A stretch of 64,000 bases of DNA from Nymphaea colorata (lineage: Eukaryota > Streptophyta > Magnoliopsida > Nymphaeales > Nymphaeaceae): assembly GCF_008831285.2 (NCBI RefSeq), contig NC_045144.1:10643672-10707671 (forward strand), given 5' to 3'. The notes beneath the pieces were generated by a model. That model was given only the letters and a program-made list of their open reading frames with translations. It made no database searches and was not told the origin of the DNA. Both the position numbers and the translations under genes were made by a program. Positions 35,315-49,025 of this stretch are shown piece by piece (position 1 is the stretch's first letter; every line of letters begins with the position of its first letter).

Positions 35315-38300
35315 TTAGACGCCGGTGTCGTAAGGAACAGCGGTGGAGTCCAACCATTGGTCGCCGAGAATTAGATTTGGGACCGTGAAGTTGGTCGCGT
35401 CTTCGTACGTCATCGTGTGGAAGCCGGCCCACGTGACTCGGCCGTCCGTGTTTGCACCCGGACCGATGTTCGAATACTCGCCATAGTAAAGAGTGCTCAA
35501 CCCGTCGTCCCCTGCACAAACGGCAAATCTTTCAGATCATTTAATCTGAGAAAATAATTTCCGGGGAATTATATATATTTACATTAGTGACAGGAAAAAA
35601 TGACGCCAAACACTTCCAATTGACACATAAGCTGTTGGAACATAGAAACCAAGGCCATAGAGAAAATCGGTTGCACATTTGGTATCTCCACCAATCGACA
35701 GCTAATTCTTTTTCTTTTTTCTCAATAATACCCTAAATTCTTTTTCTCTCTCAACAATAACTATTGTTTCATAAATAATGTTATCAGTTGTTTTGTTAAC
35801 CTTAGGAAAACTTACGTACATCTTTAACGGTGTGGAAAATTAGGTGGGTTTTCTTATTATTGCCAAAATTCCCATTTTCTATGTATGTTAACAATGTACA
35901 ACCCAAATATCACAAGATTAAATTTGTATTTTAGAAAAAACTTAAGTGTTAGCGGAATGAAAAACTTAACTAGGAATGTCTTTTTATATTAATTCCAAAA
36001 TTTCCATATTTTTTATTGACTAACAATATCTAAACATTAATTTTCTTTTTCATCAAATCTAAATTCTTAAGGGGGGTGGGGAGTTTGATGAGGTCAGAAT
36101 GGTCTTAGAATTAAAAATCTCATTTTTTGTGAAATTAGAATTGCATTATCAAAAGCAATTTTGATTCCAGAATTAGAAGTTATCTTTGCATCAAAATTTT
36201 GGAATTGTGATTTACTTTATGGAGAGAAATTATGATTCTAGAATTTTAAAATTTTTTAATCTTTCTTTGGGGCACATTACATGATGGTTTTAGTTCGTGA
36301 TTATAGAATTTTAATACCTTTAGCAAACACATTATTTTCAATTTTAGAACCAAATTTTAAACTGTCAAATACAAAAGGAAAAAGAACTAGAATTTTTATT
36401 TCAATTTCAGTTTAAAGTGGAATTTTGTTTTTAAATTCAAAATTGAATACTGTCAAAAGGGCCCCACAACCGTTTTTTCTGAAACTTTTTCAAGTTTTTT
36501 CTTTTTTTATCGCATCGCACAAAAAGTTACGCAATTACGAAGGAAGCCATATAGCAATTGCAGAACTGTCAACTGTGTGGAGAAAAGCTATATACCTGAC
36601 CATGGTGTCCAGCCTGAAGGATCGACATGTCTCTCGACATACGAAGTCATGACAACGGTGCGCGAATAGTTCCGCCATGGCCGACCGAAGTAGGTCTTGA
36701 AACTCGAGAGGCTGGCGGCCAGCTCTGTGTCGGGCAAGATGGTGCAGTTGTCTATGGAAATGCCCGTGTTCTCGTTCGGGTCGCTTCTACCCTGTGCAGT
36801 GATGGTGTTGAACTGTCCATCCATCGGCTTCCTGGAGACGAGCTGCGACACCTGGAACACGACAGCTGCATCGCCGAAGATGAAATCTACCGTGCCGGCG
36901 ATCACACTTTCCCGGTAAAACTGCCTGAGCGAGTGCACGTAAAGAGTGTCCTGAAAGCCCACCATACTGCACCTGAAGATGGCCGATAGATCCGCGTTCA
37001 CGCGAAGAGCGACGGCCTGGTGCTTAACCGCGCCGGCGGTGTTTATTATCGTCAGGTCTCGAGCTAGGAATCCGGTGCCCGACACAGCTGCACATGTTAC
37101 ACAGTTGCCGTCAATCTTGCCTCTCATGAAATTTTGTTATATATATATTCGTCGAAAAGAGGACCCAATCAATTCAAAGATGAAAGTTCGTTATATGCGC
37201 CTAAGCACATTTATGCATTGTGCATGGGTTCATGTACATGACAGTATTTTAAGAGTGGGCCATGGTTTTAGTAAAAGTGGGTCAAAAAGGCAGATATTGA
37301 GAACTAAAGGTAATGCACCTTGGCATACCTATGAAAAAATAATTGAACTTCACCATATATAAATAAGTAGATGCCCGAGAGATTCGATTTAATTGCTGAT
37401 GAGCGTCCTCTAAAAAGGGTGTTGTAGATTATGTGCGACAAGAATTTTTTTTTTTTATGAAAGACACTCAATTCATCAGCCCAGGTCTGACGTGGGCATC
37501 CCATATAAATTTTTAATCATTTTAATGTAATTTCAAGTACTCTTAGAGAAATTTTTGATTTCTTTTTGATTGGCTGGCATAAGCAGTAGCCCACACAAGC
37601 TCTCGTGTATCTCCGCCGCTGGGGGACAAGGACCTAGTTCAAAAGATTTTGCTGCTTGCCTGGTGACATAAAACTCCAATGTTAGCAATTTTTTCACCGT
37701 CACTGCCTACGATCCGATGCAAACTGCTGGGAGAGGTAGGGCTCTCGTCCCCTTTTTTTTGCCAAAAAAATTTAAACAACCTTCACGGCCTATGATCTTT
37801 TGGCTTATATGTACAGAACGTTGATGCTTATAGAAATCCAACCAGCCGTCCGTTTACCAGCCTTTTATCCTACCCCCCAACCATTAGAATTTTAAACACT
37901 TAAATTAAAAATTTTAATTTAACCTATATAAAAAAATTTCAAATTTTTTATTTTAACTCCTATTAAAATTTCAAATTTTTTATTTTAACTCCTATTAAAA
38001 TTTTGAAACTATAGTTCAACCTCTACAACAAAAAATACCTACCTCCTCCACTACTCTACTACCTTCACAGTACCTTCACCTAAAAGCCAGTTTATTTTTG
38101 TGGAAATTTGTTCATGCGTTACAAGGTTACATTTCGTCACGGGTATCAATTGCTGGAAAATAAATGAAAAAAAAAAAGTAAAAAAGTTTGAAAGAAAAGA
38201 TGACTAAGCAGGCGACATGGACGTCAAAACTAGATAACAAGTTGCCACAAGATTACAAAAGTGTCAAGCAAAATTAGGCAAAAGGATAAAAGGAAAGGAC

Positions 38301-41300
38301 AAAAGATAGCAAATTATGGGAGGGACAAGTAAAGAAAGGTCTCGTGATAGAAAGCACAAACTAATTGTTGCGGTTTGATCTTAAGGAGAAAAAAAACGAT
38401 CATTAACATAGGTTTCATCGTTTTATACGGATATAATTTTAGATTCTAAGAGTACAAAGATGCATCAATATGCAAAATACACAAATGTGGACATACCACT
38501 CACCATGCAACGGCGGAGCCACATCATTTTTCCTTTATTTTTACATTAAGTTTTTCAAATATTTACTTTGTTTCTGCCTCCTCCAATATCTTCGTGTGGC
38601 TTAGGAATTACTAGAAATTAATACTTTTACCCATACATGAGCAACCAAGCATTTACCTAAAGCTAGGCAATTAACATTGATTTGTTCTCCTCCGTTCAAA
38701 GGATTATACGCTGGATTTTAGTGGATGCATAGGTAAGGTTGGGCACCGAGCCAAGCCGTTGCCGGGTATCCAGTACCCGGCCCCCATTATATTTATATAA
38801 TATTTTATATTTAAAAATATATTTTTAAATTTAATTAGGTCAAACTCGGGCTCAGATTTTTCAAGCGAAGCGGGGCTCAATTTTTGGATGTAGAGCCAAC
38901 CCCATACTAACTCGTTATGGGGCTGGGCCGGCCCGATGGCCAGCATAGGATATGAACCTCCTCCTACAACGGCAATTAAAGCAAAAAAGCTGTGTTTCTA
39001 AAATGTCTAGAATGCCCATTCTTGTCAAAAAATGACCAAAATGCAGGATGATTTTGAATTTGGCGTTTTCAAAATTTTAAAAAAAGGAGGCTGATTTTGA
39101 AAACTTTTGGAAGAATTGACAGAAATTAAGAATTTTAAAGACAAAAATCTCATCGAGTAGAACTTGTTCATTCCTGCCTCATGTGACGCCAAAGACCAGC
39201 GTGTTGGATTTTTCTTGGTAGCACGTCGGCACCGGCAAGTCGCCAAAGTATGGCACATGAGTCCAAGTGTAGCTTGAATTATAGAGATAGGGGCGGCTGC
39301 CATATTGTCCGGATATTCGGGGCCTTCACATTTCTCGCCTACCATAGAACGATATATATACATATAGTGATAAGTGTTACTTTTTAAAATTACAGGTTCA
39401 AAAAATTGGAAAATTAAAATCAGCAAGCCCCTGAATATTGCCAAATGGCGGAATATTTACAACCCGTCACTAAAAGCATGGTAAACGTTTGTCATTTAAA
39501 AACAACTTACGGTATAATGTTTTTAGCAACAGTTTTCAAATATTTAATCATCTGGTAACATCCGGGTGCCCGCTGATTTTCAATTTGTCAGTAAGAATTA
39601 TTTGTTAAAAATAAAAGCTAGTTATAAGTAAATATGTGACGTACACTTTAGTTACATATGGAATTAAAGATTAGGGGAAATGTTATCCGTAACCAACATG
39701 GATTAGCCATTAATTTAGGTTTTGGTAATAGTAACGGAGAGACTGATGGAATACTCGTCAAATGACTCAAATCCTCCCTTATAAAGCACGATGCATTTGG
39801 AAAAATGGATAATCTTCGAAAGGAGAACAAATAAGAGAAGGGCTACTTTGTAAAAATTTTGAACAAATTAAGATCACAAATAAGTTACTACGTCTAACGA
39901 TAATTAAGCTCACCATTCCAAAGGTAAGAGAGCAATAAAGTGAGACAAAGCAGTAAAATTAATACACGAGGCCCACATAATTTCATATATACTTACTCTT
40001 TTATGGTAAATTAATCCATAATCAAATGACTAGAGGCATGGTTTAAGCTTCGTAGTTTCTTATTCTCCTCTTCACCGACTCGCGTGGTTTAATTGACAGA
40101 TTTCACCATAATCCCACGCATTCAACAATATGAACTCGATCGGCAATAAAGAAAACTCCAAAAATGAAAGTCGCGACTACCTTCCATTTTTTGGACCTCA
40201 GCTCCATGAATGGAACATTAATATGTTATTCTTGATCCGCTTTGGTTGCTTCCGAAAAGGAAATAACTTATTTTACTCTTGTTTTGGATTTTTGCTTTTT
40301 TTTTTAAGGAAAAGACATTTTTCCCTTAATCACATTGTCGTATATGAAATTGGAGTCTTCTATATTCACAACTAATTTTCACAAACAAAATATGTGGTTG
40401 ATATTTTTCATATATAAGACTTGGGAACATATTTAAGATTACTTTTACTTTATACAAGTTGTAGACTTTTGGCCCAACATTAATTTTGAAAGTCCTTCGT
40501 TGTATACATGTAAAAAACATGTTTCTAAACATGTCTCCATTTTGGCCCATTAATTTAATTGAAGGAACTCGCCACTTGGTTCATAATTGACTACGTACTA
40601 ATGCTGGAGCCCTTAGAAGGCACTAGCGAAGGTTTTGTCATTTAATGGAAATTAAGTGGGTTTTGTGTGTTCACATTATCGTAATCTTAAAAGAAAAAAA
40701 AAAGGAACAATAGTTTAACATGATTTGACTAGCTAATTGAGTTGGCAGTAAATGGAATTAACTCGTTGCTTCTTTCAGTCTGCCAAGTCAACATTCAAAC
40801 TAGCAAATTATCTAAATTATTTATATTACAGGTTTAACACATTTTTTAAAATTTTCAATCAAGCTTATTTCGTTTGGGTATGTACTGAAAGGAGCCGAGA
40901 GTTTCTCCCCTTACACATTAGGGAACCAAGGGTTGCTTTGAGATTTAGATGGAGAACTAATATAATCATCAACTAGAACTAGAGTGTGATGCATTCACTG
41001 CTTCCGTTTTATAAAAATAGCATTTATGAAAAATGAACTAAATGCCGTCCTTTCACGTGCCCACCAGCCCGACAACGTCCCTTAAGGCCAAACGAGCTTA
41101 TTCAAAGGTCATGATAGCGTTGGCTAAGTTAGCTGAGTTGACTTGATTGATTTCCTATGCACCGCCATCTCCACATACAAACACCATTCATGTTTATTTA
41201 CCTATAAGTGCACTATTTAGTGGTTCAAGAAGGACAACCAAACAATTTTAAAGTGTTAATTTTCGAAAGAAAAAAACATAAAAAGAAAAGCAGAAAACAG

Positions 41301-43231
41301 AAAAAGAAAGTACTTTTGAAAGAGGCGAATTGGGATTTAGATTCAGTCTCTAGACTTCTATATGTTCGTATATAACTGCCTATTTCTTTATTAGGATTTA
41401 GATTCAATCATAACACTTGTACATGGTCATAATTAACTTTTTATTTTCTTATATTTTTGAGCATGTGTTGTGAAGCACTCCAGAAAGGTGCTGGAGCAGA
41501 GTCATTGAAGAGTACGGGAGATGAAACATGTGAACACAGAACGATCATACTATGACTGAGCCCAACCCCTTTCTTGGGTGCGGCATCAGTGCATTATTAG
41601 CTAGATTCTTTAGCCCAGCCCGCCTCACATACGCTTAAGAATCGAAGTCTAGATGAGAATAGAAATGAAACAGTACTGCATGTGGCCTGGTGCAAGCCAT
41701 GGCCTACTCTAGTGGATGATGTTGGACTTAGGACACCCATGTGCGGCCCACACCAGACATATGGTTTGTGACTAAGCGCCCCTCCGTCAAAAAAGTTGTA
41801 GGTTTGCCTTTAAAATGAAGATACTTCGGCCTAACCCAGCTATACTAAGCCCTCTCAAAGCACGGCAGTGGTGGGTTAAGGGAGCGTTGGACAATATAAA
41901 TAAGTTGTTACTGTTTCATAAATTTATCCTAAAAAATTAAAATAGACTCATCAAATGTTACATGACAGCAGCATTTGGTGAACATGCCCTAATTCTTTTT
42001 TAAGCAAATTCATAACAGCTTGTTATGATTACCAAAACGGCCCTTAAGGGAGACTAACCCACATAATTTTAGATTTCTAGGGCTACTAATATATATGAGT
42101 AAACTATCGATGGCATTAAGAAGGAAAACATTTTGTGAGCTTGTGTGGGCAAATGCCCACCCCAGCCCACAGGTAACTCCGCCACCGACTCATTAACCCG
42201 AAGAGAAAGAGAACGTCATATGGAATTAGCGGCGAGGGCGATGACTCACCTAAGGTGGCCGAGCTGTACGTTGTCCAGCCATCTCCGACGCTACGGTTGC
42301 CCGTTATCACCGTCCGCCACATCCCGTCGCCTAGCAACGCCACGAACTGCTTGCTGCTTGGAATCTCCACGATCTCGTCGTAGATGCCCTCCTTGACGTA
42401 CACCACCACCCTGCTGTTGCTCTTGCTCGGAACCGCCGCTATTGCGTCGGAGACGGTGGTGAAATTTCCGCTCCCGTCCTTGGCAACCGTGATAATGGAA
42501 CTGGCATCATACCCACCCGTCCCGCTGCTCTGTAGCAGCCTCCTGTCCTTCCGGCTCAGCCACTCCGGGAACCCACCGGAGATCCCCATTAGCCTCCGCC
42601 TCCAGTTCTCCGTCACCGCCTTTCCTGTGCTTAGGACGAAGAGCGCCTTTCTGACGATCAAGTAGAGCGACTCGAGATCGGCTATGAAGACGAGCTTGAA
42701 TGGGCCGGAAGCGGTGAGCATCCCCTCCAGGCACGTCTCCTTGTTGGCGAGGGCTGCGCTCAGGTAGATCCGGACGACCCGCTGGTCGGACTTCTGGGAC
42801 GACGTCAGAGTGATGCAGGACTGCAGCAGGTCGAGGGTGATCAGGTGCAGTTCCTTGCAGTCGAGGATAGTGCCCTTCTGGGTCTCCACGATGCCGGAGG
42901 ATTCTAAGGTCGCAATGGTGGCGTTGAGCTTGACGGCCGCCGTGTAGGCCTGCTGTAGAATCTGCCTCACCAGGACCAGGACGACGGGGTCGATGGGTAA
43001 GGTGGGGATGGTCTTCGTTACAGGGGTGGTCAGTCCTGGGGGGATGGTCAACTTTGATGCTTCGGTGCAGTGGGCAGGGGAAGGGGTGGAGTGACAGATT
43101 GAACTGTGGTAGTTTGTGGGGATGAAGAAAGAAGAAGAAGCAGAGGAAGAAGAAGAAGAAGGTGGGATTGTAGCGGAGAAAAGGAAATAAGATAGCAGAA
43201 TATACAGAATGGGACTGGTTTGAGAAGCCAT
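35315..43231 (-). CDS. Pectinesterase (pectin methylesterase) with PMEI pro-region
   Basis: Demethylesterifies cell-wall homogalacturonan, releasing methanol. Exons on the minus strand: 43231-42250, 37087-36596, 35511-35315 (1671 nt, 556 residues, usual for type-2/group PMEs with a pro-region). Both introns are GT-AG and phase 1. Order: N-terminal hydrophobic signal (about residues 1-25) with a poly-Ser stretch; PMEI-like inhibitor domain (about 40-210) with conserved Cys; an RRLL processing site near residue 232 (subtilase cleavage in this family); then the catalytic beta-helix. Visible catalytic motifs: GIYDE, QAVAL, GFQDTLY (Asp), GTVDFIFG (Asp) and FGRPW (Arg). It ends in a typical YYGEYSNIGPGA-type block and a short tail. 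The start ATG is preceded by a TATA box at 43287-43293. The first intron (5162 bp) is unusually long. A secreted wall enzyme is expected. Confidence 0.93.
37910..38030. repeat. Short tandem duplication in pectinesterase intron 1
   Basis: A TTTCAAATTTTTTATTTTAA block with the following CTCCTATTAAAA is repeated in tandem, then runs into the dispersed GAAACTATAGTTCAACC block seen in the kinase gene intron. Confidence 0.7.
38735..38945. mobile_element. Small dispersed element with GGGCC-rich ends, pectinesterase intron 1
   Basis: GC-rich ends (GGTTGGGCACCGAGCC on the left, GGCTGGGCCGGCCCGATGGCC on the right) flank an AT-rich centre in otherwise AT-rich intron. The ends look like an imperfect inverted repeat. 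Elements with such GGGCCGGCCC ends are common in plant introns; the exact class is not determined. Confidence 0.5.
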
Positions 43232-43286
43232 TGTCAGTGTGGAGATTTTTGGGAGTTGGGCGAAGATGGAGCTTCCCTTGAGGGGC

Positions 43287-43293
43287 TTATATA
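43287..43293 (-). promoter_or_regulatory. TATA box of the pectinesterase gene
   Basis: On the minus strand this reads CTATATAAGC, ending about 56 bases upstream of the ATG at 43231. Transcription would start near 43260, giving a leader of about 30 bases. Confidence 0.65.
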
Positions 43294-43299
43294 GGAAGA

Positions 43300-45030
43300 T
43301 ATTTTTCCTGCTTGGTGGAAATAAACAACTTTTCTTTCTTTTTCTGCACTTGTCGTATTTCTAGATATGAATAATGTGAATGGTAGGGTTAAAATATCTA
43401 ATCTTATTTGTCTTTTTAGCTCGCCTTTTTAAATGGTTTTCTGTTACCTAGGGAAATTTGTCGTAGGTCCAAAGTGATTCCTTTTCTTTAGTAACAAAAC
43501 AATCGAACGAGAGCCTCATGTTCTAGTTCAATATGGGGGTTGTAGTTATATCCTAATTTTAACATTCACGGTATGCTTATCAGTCGGTAAATGTCAAGTT
43601 TTTAACGCGTCTCTCTATCACGGATAAGTAAACTTAAAGATTTTCTCCTGCCGGCCAGCAAAACCTTGGTTTTTTGTAGTGCATCCAGTGGTAAAAAGAA
43701 GAATATCCCATTAATAACTTAAATAAATCAATGGACAATCGCATTAAAAGATGTATCAATCAGGATTAAAATATTAACTTTATTGTTTCTCTTTGATTTG
43801 AATAAGAGTTTTTGAAAGAAATACAGGAAAATAAAGTTTAAAAGTTACAAGAAAAAAGGGGAGATTAATGTTAAAATATTGTAAAGACATCCCCGAAAAC
43901 CCATAGAATTAGATCTTGAATTGAAACTAGTTACATAAATCATGAATCAAGAATACAAAGTCTGGCGATATTTGAAAGTACTGCAGGAGTCGGCGAGTAT
44001 TCTGCCAGCTCTTTGTTTGGGCCTGCAGGAGTGAAGCTCATTATGTACGTTGTACTGTGCATGAAAATGTCGTGCACCAGTATAATTAATAATGAAAATG
44101 TTCTTGTTTAATAAAAAAAGAAAATCTTTATAGAGATTAAAAAAATAAAAAAAAAAGACTCAAAAGGACATTTTTTTCAATAATTTTAGAAGTTTCCCCC
44201 TTCTCTTTTGGTGTATGTGTGTTGTGTGCACCAAGCAGCACACACAACTCACTCTCCTATGGAAGATCATATTTTCGGTGAGGAATCTAAGCTGTGGGCC
44301 CCGCATTCTCTTACAGCTCTTTTTCTTGCAGAAAAGTAAAATGTGAATTTGACCTTTGGCCGTGCAGTTCCCGACCGGCCAACAAGTTGGCTCCACTGAG
44401 CCTCCCTCGGCAACTACCAAGACTTGAGACCGAGTTACGTGCCCAACTCTGGCATACGCAGCACGCATACGCCAGGGCCCAACTCCGGCATACGCAGCAT
44501 GCATACGCCAGGGGTGGACCCTACTATGTATATGTAAAGTTCCAATATTGACCTTAGTAAATGAAAAGGTACATGTTCATATCTAATTGAATGTCCTTAC
44601 AGGATAGTCCATATTACGTATATGTGAAGTTCCAGTGATAACCTTTGCGCCAGAAAAGATACATGTACATATTTACTTGATTGCCTTTGCATTGCACGAA
44701 AGCAGCATATACATACCTAATGTTGCATGCATTATTTCATGCAAAAGGAAATAAGACAGATAGAAGAAGAAAAATAAGAGAGAGAGGTTCCCACAAAAAG
44801 AAGGAAGGGGAGCAGAGGTTGCCGGTGAAGAAAGGTTGGCCTTCAAGCAGAAATGGCAACAGAAGAAAAGGACGATGAGTTTACAACAATGTCACCGTGG
44901 TTTTCTGTTTGTGGACATTAAATGACAAAAGCAATGGCTTCTGCAAAGTTTTTTTTTAAGGTTGGGCATTCAAAGAAATCAAATGAATGAGCACCTCCAT
45001 AGGAACTGAAGGCGAAGGTGATGGCAGAGA
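43300..45030. other. Intergenic DNA with two small tandem duplications
   Basis: A 36-bp unit (44441-44476) starting GCCCAACTC is repeated at 44477-44512 with two changes. A looser 90-bp duplication follows: TATGTAAAGTTCCA at 44531 recurs at 44621. Otherwise AT-rich without a recognisable gene; plus-strand frames near 44681-44878 are Lys/Arg-rich but match nothing I know. Confidence 0.6.
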
Positions 45031-45234
45031 GCTTAAAAGGAAGAAAATGTTAATGAGTGCTCCCAATTCATGTGGTAGATAATGTTACAGATGAAAAAAT
45101 GAGTGCATCCGAATTCGAATGGTAGATAATGTTACGATGTAACGGATTTAAGATAGGTAGCTTGAGATTACGAAATTATGGCATAAAGAATGTGTGAGAT
45201 AACAACTTTAAAGGATAAGTTTATGCATCTCAAT

Positions 45235-45377
45235 TTATCTCATTATTTCGTAACCATCCCTCTTGTTATTGATCGACGGAATGGGAGAAGACACCTGTAC
45301 AAAGTAGGTGATAAGTAAACAAAGACGAGATAATACAATCACGTAACGAAAAGAATGGTTACGAAGTAATGAGATAA
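45235..45377. repeat. Inverted repeat at the left edge of the FAR1/satellite block
   Basis: ATCTCATTATTTCGTAACCAT (from about 45237) and ATGGTTACGAAGTAATGAGAT (from about 45354) are near-perfect complements separated by about 95 bases. The GAGATAAC motif of the right arm is the core of the tandem arrays further right. Confidence 0.75.
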
Positions 45378-45589
45378 CAACGAGTCTACTACGAAGGCCA
45401 ACAATGGTAACAAGAGAAAGAAATAACATCGAGTCTACCACTAAATGGCGTGAGATAAGGTCCGATCGATGGACTTTATGGTGAGATAATGTTGAACATT
45501 ATTTGATGGAAGGTATTTATGTGTGAAACAAATAATTCATAAGATAACGTTAAAATATTATTTACTTTCTCTCGATTTTATGCATTACA

Positions 45590-47660
45590 GATGGCACAGG
45601 GTATGAAATATCTACATTATCGGATTGTGACGAACAAGAGATTGAGTCCCTCTGCATGGAAATGAAGTATCCTGAAGAATATGCTCCTTCTCGAGGAATG
45701 AAGTTCGAGATAGAAGAAACCAAAGTACGTTGTCCTGTTGTAGGATTGGATCTTCCTACTATAGAAATATAGTTCGAGACAGAGGATCTCGAAGAACGTG
45801 CTCTTGCTATCAGAATGGAGTTCGATATGGAGGATGCAACATGCAGTTTCTATTCTTATGCTTTTTGCCATGGTTCAGTGTAAGGAAAGGTAGGATGGAG
45901 AGAAACACATAGGGCGTGGTTATGTGAAGGTCATATATTTGTTCAAAACATGGATGGAAGAGATCAGTAACATGTTTAACCAAGCACTTGATTGATACAA
46001 GGTGCGGTTGTGCTGCCAATTTGGAGCTGGGAAGGCATTTGAATGGAAAATATTGTATTCGTGCAGTGACGATTGAACACAACCATCCATTGGCACCTTC
46101 TTGTATGAGTTGCATGTTGAGGTCACATTGCAAACTGCCATTATCGCATGCTAAAATAAGCAAGCTAGCTGATGGTGCAGGTATACTGTAAAGAAAGGCA
46201 TATGACCTGTTTATTAATGTAGAAGGTGGTCGTGAAAATGATTCATTCACATGCATGGATCATAGAAACCACTTGAGAAAGAGGACAAAATCAATGAAAG
46301 GAGGAGAAATTATGACATTAGTGGAATCCATTTAGGAAAGATTAAGCAAAGACACAGGTTTCTACAACGCCATTCAGATGGACGGGGATGGTTATGCTAC
46401 AAATGTCTTCTGGGCATATTCAAGGTCTAGGTTAGATTATGGATGCTTCAGTAATGTGCATATTTTTGACACAATCGTGAAGGTCAACACCCATGGGTAG
46501 CCCTTTGCTCAGTTTGTGGGGATGAACCCTTACTCTAAAAGTTTCATTTCGGGGGTACATTCTGCTTTGATCAGGCTACTAAAACATTTGAATGGTTCTT
46601 CAAGGTTTTCACTAAGGCCATGAATGGGAAGCACCCTAAAATTGTATTAACAAATGGTGATAGTGTAATAGCAGTTGCAGTGTCCCTCATATGGCCAGAA
46701 GTGCATCATCGTTTGTGTTTGTGGCATATATTCCAAATACAAGGAAGAACATGGGACATGTAATGAATAAAAAAATTAGCTTTAAGGAGGGTTTTACAAA
46801 TTATGTTCTTAAGTGTGAAGATGGTGAGACATTCAAATGTATATGGACAAAAATGATTGAAGTATATAACTTATAGGAAAATATGTGGCTTCAAAAATTA
46901 TATAAAGACAAATAAAATCGGGCATTGGCATATGGAAGAAAATACTTCTGTGCAGGCATGATAAGCACACAAAGGGTAGAGAGCATGCACACTTCACTAA
47001 AAAGGGAATTGTACTTTTGCTTACAAAGATATCAATTCATGGAATATATGATCGATTTTTGGATGGTCTTAGTTATTGTGTGCTTGAAGATTTTTGTTAA
47101 AGAATTTGTTTGTCGGCCTCAAAGTCTGGGCATGAATATCCTTGACCGAGCTATATTTGTATATCCCCCAACTGCACTGAATGGTTTAAGGAAGAGGTCA
47201 TTCAAGCAATTAAGTATGACATATAATTAGAAGCACAACAATCAAGTTGTTGTGTATATCATGTGATAAAAAAGGGAAAAGATTCGACTAAGATCAATGA
47301 TGCGTTCATGACCTACGTCATCAAAACAGTTGATGTCAAATATTCTTATAAGAAATTTGAATTAAATGTATTTTGTGTTGTCATGTTTTAAAGACTCTCG
47401 ATCGAGAGAACATTCAGAAACTGCCAGAGTGATACATCCTAAGTAGATGGACCAAAAATTTAAAGATGAAGTTAATGAAGATTTTTTTTGAAATTCCTTC
47501 TTGTGATGGTCATAAGTCTCGCAGCCTACTCCGCTACCAGCATCTGTGTAGAACACTGATGTATATTGCATATGTGGCAGCAAGAAATGACCAGGCTTAT
47601 GAATACATGAAGCAGTTAGCGAACGTAGTTGTAGACAACATTTCAAATCTATGCTAGCCC
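45590..47660 (+). pseudogene. FAR1/MULE transposase pseudogene
   Basis: Remnant of a FAR1/FRS-type protein, the domesticated or active form of Mutator-like transposase. In order: end of the FAR1 zinc finger (45990-46100, with Cys spacing and an EHNHPL motif), MULE transposase core (46380-46540; RSRLDYG, then PFAQFVGMN), the LTxxD/HHRLCLWHI block (about 46645-46733), the FCAGMISTQRVESMH block (about 46950-47000) and a C-terminal LPxxYILSRWTK-like block (about 47410-47460). Many frameshifts and stops separate these blocks, and the conserved TDQD appears as TNGD. It cannot encode an active enzyme. Whether it began as a host FRS gene or a transposon is inferred from its repeat-rich setting; I favour transposon. 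Confidence 0.82.
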
Positions 47661-48220
47661 AAAGTAACAGGTCCTGCCATCCCAGACCCCTCGAATAAGA
47701 AGAACAACCATGGTTCTACTAATATGGTTTTCGATAACGATGGCATGAATATTGTAAAATACGAAGGCACTAGTCTATCAGTCATTGCTTTCAAGAGGAA
47801 GACAAATATGAGTTGCATAGGACAACAAGTTCCCTAGAGAAAAGAGGCAGGACTAGAAAAATCAAGCAAAAAAAAATCACCCCCAAAAAGTTGATTATGT
47901 TTCATGTACAAACAGGTGCAGTTGAGACCTACATGTCATCCACATATGCAATATGTATATGATAATTGTGGTTTTACGGAACTCCTAGTAAGTTTATTAT
48001 ATTATATGCATTGTGTATGTTTGAAATTTAAGCACATTCTGATAATCAATTTTGTTTAATTGTTACAACACCGCATGGTTTCAGTTCATCAATCCCAATA
48101 GTAGTCTCTCTCCAGGTATCATACAGCATATGATTTTGTAATAGCCTTTGAAATGGGGACAAATTTTGCGATAACTATACAAAACTTTGTGCAGGAAAGG
48201 ATGTGATAAAGCACATGGTG
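47660..48220. other. Spacer between FAR1 pseudogene and first 221-bp array
   Basis: No recognisable domain. Short Lys/Ser-rich frames may be the decayed C-terminal tail of the FAR1-like gene. Confidence 0.4.
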
Positions 48221-48229
48221 CCAAAGATA

Positions 48230-49025
48230 ACAACCTCCATACCATAACGATAGAACATGATAACGACTAGAATAGATATGAAAGAATGAGATAACAATGT
48301 GTCTGCTGCCAAGAAAAAAATAAATAAAACACTAACGAATTAATGCAATAACAACAAGAAGGGTCAGAATGGATATGACAATGCACACGGTGATAAGCGA
48401 ATGAGATAACAGTGGAAGGAGATAAGTAAATTGACTCCAAAAATGAGATAAATTAATGCAACAAAATGATGAGAGAACAACGAGTGTACAATAATGATAG
48501 AAGAATAACAAGTGGAATGGCTGGAATAGATACAAGAGAATGAGATAACAACACGTTTGCTAAAAGATAACAATGAGATAGGGCCATGGGAATGAGATAA
48601 TAACAAAAAGTGATAAGTAAATGAATACTAAAAAGCAAAAAATTAGCGTAAGCAAACAATGAGATAATAACGAGTCCACAATAATGATAGAACATGATAA
48701 CGACAATAAGGGCCGGAATGTATATGAGAGAATGAGATAACAACGCATCTGCCAAAAGATGATAAGTAAATGGAGATGAATTAATGCAATAACGACATGA
48801 AGGGCCATGCAAATGAAACAACAATGGAAGGCGATACGTAACTAGACACCAAAAATGTGATAAATTAGCGTAAAGAAACAATGAGATAACAACAAGTCTA
48901 AAATAATGATAGAATGTGACAGGAAGGGCCGAAGCGGATACGAGAGAATGAGATAATAACGTGTCTTCCAAAAGATGATAAGTAAACGAAGACAAATTAA
49001 TGCGATAATGACACGAACAATCATG
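48230..49025. repeat. Tandem array of a ~221-bp repeat, left part
   Basis: The unit contains CAATGAGATAACAACGAG, then CGATAGAAYGTGATAACGAC, then GAGAGAATGAGATAACAACG, then GATGATAAGTAAA. Unit starts at 48657 and 48879 are 222 bases apart; an earlier start near 48465 is a shortened unit. The minus strand is poor in stop codons because the motif complement GTTATCTC contains none, which creates long frames such as 48453-49088. Confidence 0.9.

Noticed and set aside
36627-36989. 120-codon plus-strand frame
   Set aside because: Antisense shadow of pectinesterase exon 2, which carries the conserved active-site motifs.
45590-47660. Functional FAR1-related host gene
   Set aside because: Conserved blocks sit in different frames separated by many stops, with no splice-site arrangement that joins them.
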